Assembly: GCA_938041275.1 (NCBI GenBank) | Contig: CALISH010000161.1 | Location: 1 to 6,038 of the forward strand | Direction of reading: 5' to 3' | DNA length: 6,038 nt | From: an uncultured Solobacterium sp. | GTDB lineage: Bacteria > Bacillota_I > Bacilli_A > Erysipelotrichales > Erysipelotrichaceae | In this document: piece after piece, positions 1-5,591 of the stretch | Numbering within the stretch: position 1 is the first letter of the stretch | Layout: each line of letters begins with the position of its first letter | The notes under the pieces: generated by a model | The model's database searches: none | What the model was told of the DNA's origin: nothing | The model's input: only the letters and a program-made list of their open reading frames with translations | Position numbers and translations under genes: made by a program

Positions 1-128
1 GCGCCATGCTTTTCAACCGCCTGAATCATATAGCTCGAGCAGGTTGGTCTATAGATACATGAAGGCGGGAATAATGGAGAAATCCACTTTTGATATCCAC
101 GCACGAGTGCAATCATGATTTTTTTCAT
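1..128 (-). CDS. yidD: YidD, membrane protein insertion efficiency factor (N-terminal part, runs off left edge)
   Basis: Reading the minus strand from the ATG at 128-126 gives 42 codons with no stop before the window edge. The peptide starts MKKIMIALVRGYQKWISP and continues with the family signature: an SPLFPPSC stretch, then RPTCSSY, then an amphipathic MIQAVEKHG segment. This is the standard start of YidD (usual length about 70-90 residues), a small membrane-associated protein that helps YidC/Sec-dependent insertion of inner-membrane proteins. Both conserved cysteines of the SC...PTCS pattern (residues 25 and 31) are present. The gene starts 15 bases after the dhaL stop on the same strand, with only a weak ribosome site (AAGAAAG about 12 bases upstream) and no clear promoter of its own. 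Two hand-counted 60-base lines here are 47% and 43% G+C, higher than the genes to the right. It has no metabolic link to the neighbouring sugar cluster. Identification is firm; the 3' end is outside the window. Confidence 0.88.
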   Translation of the reverse strand, partial: MKKIMIALVRGYQKWISPLFPPSCIYRPTCSSYMIQAVEKHG

Positions 129-143
129 TTCAATACTGCTTTC

Positions 144-680
144 TTAATTAATAAATCTGAAGAAGGCTTCTACTCCTTCTGCTGCACCTATAAGTGCAAT
201 TTTTGAAATTTCTAAAAATGATAAATTAGGGTTATTTGTAAGTCTTTCATTTACTTTCTTCGCAGCGTTATACAGTGCATCATATATTGTGCGATCGCCA
301 ACACTACACTTACCTCTTTTTGCTATTCCTTCTGCAAACCCATGATAGAATAACGCAAAATCAGATGGAACAAGTTCTTTTTTTCCTTTCAGTTCTTTTC
401 CTGCACCCATAAGTCCAGAGGACATCAATGTACCCATCGTTGAAGGAACAAGAGAAGCCATTTTCATTCCTGATTTCATAAACACTTTGCCAAAGTCACC
501 TTCTGATAAATTTTCTCTTAAAATATTTGGAAGTGCACTATAGCCTTTATCCATTGTTAAGCCTAAATCACCATCTCCCATTTTTGCGTCCATATCACAA
601 AGTTCTTCTTTCTTTTGTGCGAATATTTCTGCAACAGGGACGAAAATATCAGGCAATTGACTCAAAATTAATTTTTCCAT
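144..680 (-). CDS. dhaL: DhaL-like dihydroxyacetone kinase subunit, C-terminally truncated
   Basis: This is the nucleotide-binding (DAK2) subunit of a DhaK/DhaL kinase, which transfers phosphate to the ketose held by DhaK. The acidic Mg-binding motif is present (D31, D36 and D38 in MDAKMGDGDLG), and so are RGK..VGDRTIYDAL (122-135) and GAAEGVEA (165-172). The protein then ends after FFRFIN at 178 residues, whereas DhaL is usually about 200-210. The final segment, with the GRA.Y.GERS and DPGA motifs that contact the nucleotide and close the eight-helix barrel, is absent. No other frame before yidD could supply it. The loop that is GGASGPL in classical DhaL reads VPSTMGTL here (78-85), so it belongs to a divergent branch. 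The ATG at 680 has an AGGTGA ribosome site overlapping the dhaK stop, which suggests translational coupling. I infer a gene cut by a deletion or insertion next to yidD; a working short form cannot be excluded. Treat as a possible pseudogene. Confidence 0.85.
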   Translation of the reverse strand: MEKLILSQLPDIFVPVAEIFAQKKEELCDMDAKMGDGDLGLTMDKGYSALPNILRENLSEGDFGKVFMKSGMKMASLVPSTMGTLMSSGLMGAGKELKGKKELVPSDFALFYHGFAEGIAKRGKCSVGDRTIYDALYNAAKKVNERLTNNPNLSFLEISKIALIGAAEGVEAFFRFIN

Positions 681-689
681 TTAATTCAC

Positions 690-1682
690 CTACTTTTGCA
701 CAATAAATGGTGTATTAACTGGATAATCAATATATTCTTTAAGTTCATTATCCAATTTACAAATAGAGATAGAAGCACCCATCATTTCCATAGATGTTGC
801 GTATTCTCCAACAATAGTTCTATATACTTTGATACCTAAAGATTTTAGATATTCTGTTGCATCTCCTGATAAAATATACAATTCTTCCAAAGATGTTGCA
901 CCAAGTCCATTGACCAAAAGTGCAATTTCATCACCAGATTTTAATGGCATATCCTTTAAGATTGTGTCCAGAGATTCCTTAGCAAGTTCTTTTGCTGTTT
1001 TAATAGGTCCATTCCAGATACCAGGCTCTCCATGAATGCCCATACCCATTGCCATCTCACCCTCTTCAAGAACAAAATTTGAATGACCAATCTCAGGAAC
1101 AATACATGGAGTTAAAGCAAAACCTACAGTTCTAGTATTCTGTTTAGCAAGATTGGCCGCAGCATAAACTTCTTCTAGAGTCCCATTCTGGTCTGCTTTT
1201 GCACCTGCCGCTTTATACATAAAATAGATACCTGCAACACCGCGCCGTGTATCTGGATTAATATTTGAATTTACATCATCAGCTCCTGTGATTGATAATG
1301 TTTTAATATCATCCATCTCCAGCATTTCAGATGCCATATCAAAGTTCATTATATCTCCAGTATAATTTCCATATAGATATAAAATTCCCGAACCTGCTTC
1401 TACTTCCTTTGATATGTTATAAATCTGCTCTGATGATGGTGATTGGAAAACACTACCCACTCCACATCCATCAATCAATCCTTCACCAACATAGCCTAAA
1501 AATAATGGCAAGTGTCCTGTTCCACCACCAGTTATAATAGCAACCTTTCCTTGTTTTTTATTTGCTGTACAATAGCAACGCAAATCATCATTTACATATT
1601 TAACTCGATCGGCATGGGCAGCATAGATCCCACGAAGCATATCATCAGTATAATCTTTTGGATCATTAATTATTTTCTTCAT
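690..1682 (-). CDS. dhaK: DhaK-like dihydroxyacetone (or erythrulose) kinase substrate-binding subunit
   Basis: DhaK binds dihydroxyacetone or a similar short ketose covalently through a histidine, and DhaL brings the phosphate. The 330-residue protein has the family landmarks: GGGTGHLP (52-59, capping His57), GNYTGDIMNF (105-114, catalytic-type Asp110), ITGADDV (131-137), and MGMGIHGEPG (212-221), where His217 matches the substrate-linking histidine. Length is close to the usual 330-356 and nothing appears broken. ATG 1682 is preceded by a modest AGAAAGAGA ribosome site. The gene lies 9 bases upstream of dhaL and is separated from the membrane-protein gene by 120 bases holding a large inverted repeat, so it may have its own promoter or read through. 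No DhaM (the PTS partner that recharges ADP on DhaL) is visible, so the system could use ATP, use a DhaM elsewhere, or have lost it to the left. Dihydroxyacetone and erythrulose are both possible substrates; sequence alone does not decide. Confidence 0.92.
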   Translation of the reverse strand: MKKIINDPKDYTDDMLRGIYAAHADRVKYVNDDLRCYCTANKKQGKVAIITGGGTGHLPLFLGYVGEGLIDGCGVGSVFQSPSSEQIYNISKEVEAGSGILYLYGNYTGDIMNFDMASEMLEMDDIKTLSITGADDVNSNINPDTRRGVAGIYFMYKAAGAKADQNGTLEEVYAAANLAKQNTRTVGFALTPCIVPEIGHSNFVLEEGEMAMGMGIHGEPGIWNGPIKTAKELAKESLDTILKDMPLKSGDEIALLVNGLGATSLEELYILSGDATEYLKSLGIKVYRTIVGEYATSMEMMGASISICKLDNELKEYIDYPVNTPFIVQK

Positions 1683-1703
1683 AATATCTCTTTCTAGTAA
1701 TTA

Positions 1704-1709
1704 ATTATA
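1704..1709 (-). promoter_or_regulatory. candidate -10 box upstream of dhaK
   Basis: A perfect TATAAT on the minus strand would start transcription near 1697, giving a leader of about 15 bases before dhaK. No good -35 is found 16-18 bases upstream (AACAAG-like), and the region is very AT-rich, so a chance match is quite possible. If real, dhaK-dhaL could be transcribed apart from the PTS genes. Confidence 0.25.
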
Positions 1710-1754
1710 TTTTTAAAAATATGATACTTGTTTAATGCACTATTTAAATCAATT

Positions 1755-1795
1755 ACACTAATATGTATTTACTTGTAATAAATACATATTAGTGT
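1755..1795. repeat. Perfect 17-bp inverted repeat with 7-base loop
   Basis: The arms at 1755-1771 (ACACTAATATGTATTTA) and 1779-1795 are exact reverse complements around CTTGTAA. The repeat begins 7 bases past the stop of the membrane-protein gene and ends about 70 bases before dhaK. As RNA from either strand it would fold into a long AU-rich hairpin. Neither side is followed by a proper U-run, so it is not a textbook terminator. It could be a weak bidirectional terminator, an mRNA 3'-end stabiliser, or a protein-binding site for regulating dhaKL. The inverted repeat is certain; its role is not. Confidence 0.75.
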
Positions 1796-1802
1796 TTATA
1801 TC

Positions 1803-2420
1803 TCATATTAAGCTAATGATATAATTTGAAATCATTGTAATAATCAAAAATATTGTTTCCATATGACGATATGGTATCGGATCATTTTTATATTGAGTCG
1901 TCCATATATATCCTAAATAATAACAACTGGCAATATATATCGTTGTCATATGAAATTTAGGAGTCGGAAAGAAGAATGAGACTATATTAATCAACGCAAA
2001 GAAAACTATAAATATATATACTGACCATCGTAGGTTATATTTTGTCTTTTGACTATAGTAAAAACAACTTTCAAAAGTCACTTTACCGAAAAGACGTTTA
2101 CTTTCAATTATTAACCGTACAATATATAAAAGTGCACAACAAGTAAAATACGTTAAAGCTAATACAATATTGCTCCATAATGTCTTCACTACAAATAGTT
2201 TATACGCTACAAACAGCCAAATTAAACTAGCCAATATTGCCTCCACAGTAGTAATAATATTCGATGATAAGTTTACTGGTTTTATATTCTTTAATTCAAT
2301 TTGATTGCGACTTATAGTCTTTTCTTTATTCAGATCTTTAGCATGAGAAACTGAATCATGTACAGTTTTCTCACGGTGGCCTTCTCTTTTTTTAGTCGAT
2401 TTTCTATCTTTCCTTAACAT
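1803..2420 (-). CDS. Unrecognised membrane protein, about five transmembrane helices
   Basis: I do not recognise a family. The 205-residue product has a strongly basic N-terminal stretch of about 54 residues rich in Lys and Arg, without a signal peptide. Five hydrophobic segments follow at roughly 56-76, 84-105, 132-152, 158-175 and 187-205, the last ending at the C-terminus. By the positive-inside rule the basic tail should be cytoplasmic. Aromatic residues are frequent (FYY, YIW, SFFF). The gene sits 13 bases after the aldolase stop with an AGGTGA ribosome site right before the ATG, so it looks co-transcribed with the aldolase. Codons are AT-rich: two hand-counted 60-base lines in the 3' part are 20% and 28% G+C, below the PTS and aldolase genes. 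A helper or second transporter for the pathway is possible, but so is an unrelated gene inserted into the operon. No function is assigned. Confidence 0.75.
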   Translation of the reverse strand: MLRKDRKSTKKREGHREKTVHDSVSHAKDLNKEKTISRNQIELKNIKPVNLSSNIITTVEAILASLIWLFVAYKLFVVKTLWSNIVLALTYFTCCALLYIVRLIIESKRLFGKVTFESCFYYSQKTKYNLRWSVYIFIVFFALINIVSFFFPTPKFHMTTIYIASCYYLGYIWTTQYKNDPIPYRHMETIFLIITMISNYIISLI

Positions 2421-2433
2421 ACTTCACCTGAAT

Positions 2434-3105
2434 TTATTTTGCTTTTGGAAATTTAACTTCTTTCGGATATTCCCATCTTTGAATTTCTTCAACTGGAAAA
2501 GAATATGGTTCTACCCCGTTATTTGCCGTTAATGCATGATGATATATTTCAGCTAATTCTTCGATATAACAAACTTTCAAATACGCTTCTTCAATTGAAG
2601 TACTATCAACAGCTACTGTACCATGTCCTTGCATTAGTAAGACATCGGATTCTAATGAGGTTTCTGCAACATTCTTTGCTAGTTCTGGTGTTCCTGGACG
2701 TGCGTACGGTGCAACTGGAATTCTAGCTTTCGTGCATCCCAGAGTAGCAATTTCATATACTACAGCCGGAATAGGCTTATTTAAAACAGCAAATACAGTC
2801 CCATACATAGAATGTGTGTGTGCAACTGCACAAATTTCCGGTCTTTTCTTATATAGTTCTAAATGCATTTGGCATTCTGATGTTGGTCGTAATCCTGTTA
2901 AATTCTCAATTACATTTGCATCCAAATCCATTACCACCATATCGCGGATTTGTAAATCATCTCTATCAACAGAAGTTGGTGTAATCACAACGTAACCTGT
3001 TTCTTTATCACGTGCAGAAAAGTTTCCTGACTTATGTTTACACATACCATCTTTTTGTGCTTTTTTTGCGATATTCATTACTTTCATTTTTAAATCTTCT
3101 AACAT
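2434..3105 (-). CDS. Class II aldolase, fuculose-1-phosphate aldolase type
   Basis: A zinc-dependent aldolase of the AraD/FucA fold, cleaving a ketose phosphate into dihydroxyacetone (phosphate) and an aldehyde in the cytoplasm. In 223 residues it shows SGNFSARD (26-33, phosphate loop), ITPTSVD (41-47), PTSECQMHLELY (74-85) with Glu77 at the catalytic acid/base position, zinc ligands His96 and His98 in AHTHSMYG, and His161 in QGHGTVAV. A Glu at 77 favours an aldolase over the related L-ribulose-5-phosphate 4-epimerases, which carry Asp there. An upstream in-frame TTG at 3138 would add 11 residues, but ATG 3105 is directly preceded by AAAAGGAGAG at good spacing, and the TTG lies inside a hairpin, so I chose 3105. 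It lies 114 bases after gatC and 13 before the membrane-protein gene. The true substrate is unknown; the galactitol-type PTS upstream suggests a ketose phosphate made from an imported polyol or sugar. Confidence 0.9.
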   Translation of the reverse strand: MLEDLKMKVMNIAKKAQKDGMCKHKSGNFSARDKETGYVVITPTSVDRDDLQIRDMVVMDLDANVIENLTGLRPTSECQMHLELYKKRPEICAVAHTHSMYGTVFAVLNKPIPAVVYEIATLGCTKARIPVAPYARPGTPELAKNVAETSLESDVLLMQGHGTVAVDSTSIEEAYLKVCYIEELAEIYHHALTANNGVEPYSFPVEEIQRWEYPKEVKFPKAK

Positions 3106-3125
3106 TTTTTCTCTCCTTTTTAAAT

Positions 3126-3159
3126 TGAAATCCGACAAATTAGTATCTGCCGGATTTCA
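3126..3159 (-). promoter_or_regulatory. RNA hairpin just upstream of the aldolase ribosome site
   Basis: As minus-strand RNA this folds into a 15-pair stem (9 perfect outer pairs, TGAAATCCG with CGGATTTCA, then six more including two G-U pairs) closed by a four-base loop. It ends about 8 bases before the AAGGAGAG of the aldolase. No U-run follows, so it is unlikely to terminate. A role in setting mRNA stability or cleavage between the PTS part and the enzyme part of the operon, or in tuning aldolase translation, is plausible but inferred. Confidence 0.55.
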
Positions 3160-3219
3160 TATCAATTTCAGCAGAAAATCTAAACTTATTAATAGATATT
3201 TCAGCTTTAGTAATATATA

Positions 3220-4578
3220 CTATTGAACAACTTTTTCTTTCGATGCTTTTTTCATATCATGCATCTGATAAAAATAGCCAAGAACCCAAACAACAAGCAT
3301 TATCAGCGGAACCCAATTACCATTTAAGAAATCAAGGAACTGAGAAATCGCATATGTAAACCAAGGTCCATCAATAGATGAATTAGAAATCATTTGATCA
3401 GCTCCTAATTGTACAGCATTTGTAGTAACTGCAAGTTTTGTGATTGCAGCAGCAAATTGTGTGCCTACATATAAGAATACTGGGCATCCAATTGTACATA
3501 GGATCAACATGCGAATTAGGTTTCCACCAGTTACTAAGTATGCAGGAACAGCTAACGCAATATTTACGATACCTGCGAATGGAAGAAGTTTATTTCCTGG
3601 TAAAATGAATGAGAAAATAACTGTAATTGGAATAGAATAAATGATTGCAAGCCAAATTTCATTAGATCCACCTAAGAAAGGCCAGTCTAAACCAACAACC
3701 AATTGTTTTCCTTCAAACTTCTTATTCATATAATCAGAAATAGCTTCAGAAATTGGTGATAATGCTTCCATAAAATATTTTGAAATAACAGGGAATAATG
3801 TTAAGCACATAGCTGCCTGTACACCTAGGCTTAAGATAGCACCGATATTATATCCACCTAAAATTCCAAATAAGCATCCAACAATAAATCCTAATACATG
3901 ATTCTCTGCAAAGATACCAACCTTTTCTTTTAAAGCAGCCGCATCAGATTTCTTATTTAGGCCTGGGATTTTACGTAATACTTTATCAATTGGATAGAAG
4001 ATTGCTGTTAAGAACACCATTTTGTGAGTACAAGTAACACCTGGAATTCCAGTAAGTTCTTCAATTTTTTCTTGATATAAATCTGCGATTGATAGCTCAA
4101 AAATAATTTGAACAGCGGCTACCAAGAATGCTATCAAAATATTGCCTGTTAAAAATTCTACACCAATAGCAGTAAAAATTTTTCCCCAAACGTTCCACAA
4201 ATCAGCATTAAATACTTTTGTTTTATTTAATGTAAGCATAATGATATTAATAACCACCATTAGTGGGAACATCAAGACAGCATATGGCCACGACCACGCT
4301 ATTGCAGCCATTGTTGTCCAACCACCATCAAGAATTGGCAAATCAATACCAACACGCTCTAACATTGCTTGTCCAACCGGTTGGATAATACCTGACATGT
4401 AAGAGATGAGCATTGACATTCCGGTAAATGCTACACCTAGCAACAAACCTGAACTTAATGCATCCTTGACCTTCATCTTTACAACAAGGCCCATAATAAT
4501 CATGATAACAGGGACAAAAACAGCTGCACCAACAGAGTTTAAAAATCCTTGTATCCAAGCATTAGCAACATCAAACAT
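3220..4578 (-). CDS. gatC: PTS galactitol-type transporter, EIIC membrane subunit
   Basis: The membrane channel of a phosphotransferase system: it binds the sugar or polyol outside and moves it inward while EIIB phosphorylates it. The 452-residue protein matches GatC in length. It begins with a periplasmic-helix-like MFDVANAWIQGFLNSVGAAV and has about ten hydrophobic segments (about 12-33, 43-63, 91-117, 140-163, 226-247, 249-265, 308-327, 333-350, 354-380, 422-438). Family-typical stretches include GLDWPFLGGSNEIW (296-309), in the region between helices commonly conserved in GatC proteins, and AENHVLGF (224-231). The C-terminal tail is short and basic. The start is supported by AAAGGAGG 11 bases upstream, slightly far. 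It lies 36 bases after gatB and is followed by a 114-base gap with a hairpin. Galactitol itself is not proven; GatC-family transporters also serve other pentitols, hexitols and sugars, so the symbol denotes family only. Confidence 0.9.
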   Translation of the reverse strand: MFDVANAWIQGFLNSVGAAVFVPVIMIIMGLVVKMKVKDALSSGLLLGVAFTGMSMLISYMSGIIQPVGQAMLERVGIDLPILDGGWTTMAAIAWSWPYAVLMFPLMVVINIIMLTLNKTKVFNADLWNVWGKIFTAIGVEFLTGNILIAFLVAAVQIIFELSIADLYQEKIEELTGIPGVTCTHKMVFLTAIFYPIDKVLRKIPGLNKKSDAAALKEKVGIFAENHVLGFIVGCLFGILGGYNIGAILSLGVQAAMCLTLFPVISKYFMEALSPISEAISDYMNKKFEGKQLVVGLDWPFLGGSNEIWLAIIYSIPITVIFSFILPGNKLLPFAGIVNIALAVPAYLVTGGNLIRMLILCTIGCPVFLYVGTQFAAAITKLAVTTNAVQLGADQMISNSSIDGPWFTYAISQFLDFLNGNWVPLIMLVVWVLGYFYQMHDMKKASKEKVVQ

Positions 4579-4614
4579 ATTATTCTATTCCTCCTTTAGA
4601 TGTTTTCTAATTTC

Positions 4615-4905
4615 CTACTGCTTAAAATTTTTAATAGCATCTATCAATTTTTGGTATTCTGCTTTTTGATTCATACCTGTTAAGAAGGCAATTCCATTAA
4701 TTTGCGGCAACCCATAATCCTTGTGATCGTTGACAATTGTAATGTAAGCTGCTGCACCTTTTAAGTGTCTTTCAACAGATTTTAAATCAACTGCTTCAAC
4801 TTGTGCATCAACTCCGTCAGCCTTTAACATACGGTTAACTTTAGCTGCTACCGTTTGGGAAGTTGCAACTCCACTTCCACAAGCTACTACTACTTTTACT
4901 GGCAT
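4615..4905 (-). CDS. gatB: PTS galactitol-type EIIB subunit
   Basis: A small cytoplasmic phosphocarrier that takes phosphate from EIIA on a cysteine and gives it to the incoming substrate. The 96-residue protein opens with MPVKVVVACGSGVATSQ, the GatB-type P-loop, with Cys9 the phosphorylated residue. The remainder has the alternating strand-helix pattern of the Rossmann-like EIIB fold, including VEAVDLKSVE and a buried YITIVN strand. Length is normal for the family (about 90-100). The ATG has AAAGGAG 8 bases upstream. It follows gatA by 18 bases and precedes gatC, the standard A-B-C order of separately encoded galactitol systems. As with gatC, the symbol denotes the family, not a proven substrate. 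Confidence 0.92.
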   Translation of the reverse strand: MPVKVVVACGSGVATSQTVAAKVNRMLKADGVDAQVEAVDLKSVERHLKGAAAYITIVNDHKDYGLPQINGIAFLTGMNQKAEYQKLIDAIKNFKQ

Positions 4906-4923
4906 AAATTATTTCTCCTTTTT

Positions 4924-5397
4924 CTATTCATGTTTCCATTCCATGCTGTAGACAGCATCGTACAATTCCTCGTCTGTCCTAGCAGAGAATAATTTTTCAA
5001 CCCATTCAGGTCTTTGAAAGTTATAAATCAGAATTTGTAACAATTCGATATGAGCATTAGGATCATTGAATCCTAGTAAAAACACTAGTTTTACATTTAG
5101 TGTCTTTTCAAGATCCGACATATCACCCCATTCTACAGTTTCCTTTAAACGAACTGGAGCAATGAAAGGCTTAATGATTGCATCGGCTTCTGTATGAGGA
5201 ATCGCAATGGGATATGGCTCAACAGGTAATGCTGTTGGATATTCCTTTTCTCTTGAGATGATACTCGGAACATATTTATCATTCACATATCCCGTTTCTA
5301 GAAAAGTCCTACCCATACACTCAAATAGAGCAATTGGTGTCTTTGCATCAATATCTACTCTCGTCAGTTCTTTCCTGATTATCTCTTTTCCTAACAT
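4924..5397 (-). CDS. gatA: PTS EIIA subunit (fructose/mannitol/galactitol-type EIIA domain)
   Basis: The first substrate-specific protein of the PTS relay: it accepts phosphate from HPr on a histidine and passes it to EIIB. In 157 residues it shows the EIIA type 2 pattern: YPTALPVEPYPIAIPHTEAD (53-72) with active-site His68, and DPNAHIELLQIL (112-123) with the second conserved His116. Length and order of motifs fit stand-alone EIIA proteins of galactitol systems. It is the first gene of the leftward operon, with a strong AAAGGAGG four bases before ATG 5397. Its promoter region is shared with the divergent RpiR-type regulator. Nothing appears missing. Confidence 0.93.
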   Translation of the reverse strand: MLGKEIIRKELTRVDIDAKTPIALFECMGRTFLETGYVNDKYVPSIISREKEYPTALPVEPYPIAIPHTEADAIIKPFIAPVRLKETVEWGDMSDLEKTLNVKLVFLLGFNDPNAHIELLQILIYNFQRPEWVEKLFSARTDEELYDAVYSMEWKHE

Positions 5398-5416
5398 ATA
5401 TCCTCCTTTCTAAATA

Positions 5417-5431
5417 GGAAAATAGTTTTCT
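5417..5431. promoter_or_regulatory. Second copy of the putative RpiR operator core
   Basis: GGAAAA-TAG-TTTTCT repeats the GGAAAA-N3-TTTTCC core of the palindrome at 5501-5515 with one change outside the spacer. It sits between the predicted PTS transcription start (about 5436) and the gatA ribosome site, a position suited to repression. The two core centres are 84 bases apart, close to eight helical turns, so bound regulators could face the same side of the DNA. Function is inferred. Confidence 0.45.
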
Positions 5432-5442
5432 TATTTGAAATG

Positions 5443-5471
5443 ATTTTAGCATATATGTAAGCGTTTTAAAA
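5443..5471 (-). promoter_or_regulatory. Promoter of the PTS/aldolase operon
   Basis: On the minus strand an extended -10 (TGCTAAAAT, -10 hexamer at 5443-5448) lies 17 bases from a weak -35 (TTTTAA, 5466-5471). The start would be near 5436, giving a leader of about 39 bases to gatA. It is the best minus-strand promoter match I found between the divergent genes. A weak -35 under an overlapping cre site and nearby palindromes fits a regulated promoter. Confidence 0.55.
5456..5469. promoter_or_regulatory. cre site for carbon catabolite control (CcpA)
   Basis: TGTAAGCGTTTTAA matches the cre consensus TGNAANCGNTNNCA at all fixed positions but one; the reverse strand (TTAAAACGCTTACA) also misses only one. 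It overlaps the spacer and -35 of the PTS promoter, where CcpA binding would block polymerase, so the operon is probably shut down when a preferred sugar such as glucose is present. Confidence 0.65.
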
Positions 5472-5490
5472 GTAATAATTTAGTTTTTTT

Positions 5491-5525
5491 ATGAAATAAT
5501 GGAAAACTTTTTTCCATTATTTCAT
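5491..5525. promoter_or_regulatory. 35-bp perfect palindrome, putative operator of the RpiR-family regulator
   Basis: The arms ATGAAATAATGGAAAA (5491-5506) and TTTTCCATTATTTCAT (5510-5525) are exact reverse complements around CTT. A dimeric HTH regulator encoded next door is the natural candidate to bind it. The site lies upstream of the -35 region of the PTS promoter and also upstream of the rpiR promoter, a place from which a regulator could activate or cooperate with the second core at 5417-5431. As RNA it would be a hairpin, but no U-run follows on the minus strand and no gene ends here, so a terminator is unlikely. Confidence 0.6.
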
Positions 5526-5553
5526 TATTCTACTTTATTTCGAATAAATAACT

Positions 5554-5574
5554 TATAATAAAACCAGTTATAAT
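5554..5574 (+). promoter_or_regulatory. Candidate promoter of the RpiR-family regulator gene
   Basis: Two TATAAT hexamers occur, at 5554-5559 and 5569-5574. The first is the better candidate because it would start transcription near 5566, ahead of the AGGAGGA ribosome site at 5579-5585; the second would start inside that site. No convincing -35 precedes either, so the promoter may depend on an activator or be weak. Confidence 0.4.
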
Positions 5575-5591
5575 ATTTAGGAGGAATCATA

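Noticed and set aside
161..180. AGAAGG/CCTTCT small hairpin near the dhaL end as terminator
   Set aside because: Six-pair stem inside the coding sequence and no U-run; not convincing.
1709..1720. ATTTTTAAAAAT palindrome upstream of dhaK
   Set aside because: Twelve bases made only of A and T in AT-rich DNA carry little information.
2434..3138. Aldolase frame extended to the TTG at 3138
   Set aside because: No ribosome site precedes the TTG, which is inside a hairpin; the ATG at 3105 has a strong site at proper spacing.
3165..3206. Direct repeat GCTGAAAT (minus strand) twice, 33 bases apart, after gatC
   Set aside because: Eight bases in AT-rich DNA with no matching copies near promoters; likely chance.
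4343..4558. Cysteine-rich open frame on the minus strand overlapping gatC
   Set aside because: It is an out-of-frame shadow inside the well-supported EIIC gene, with no family resemblance.
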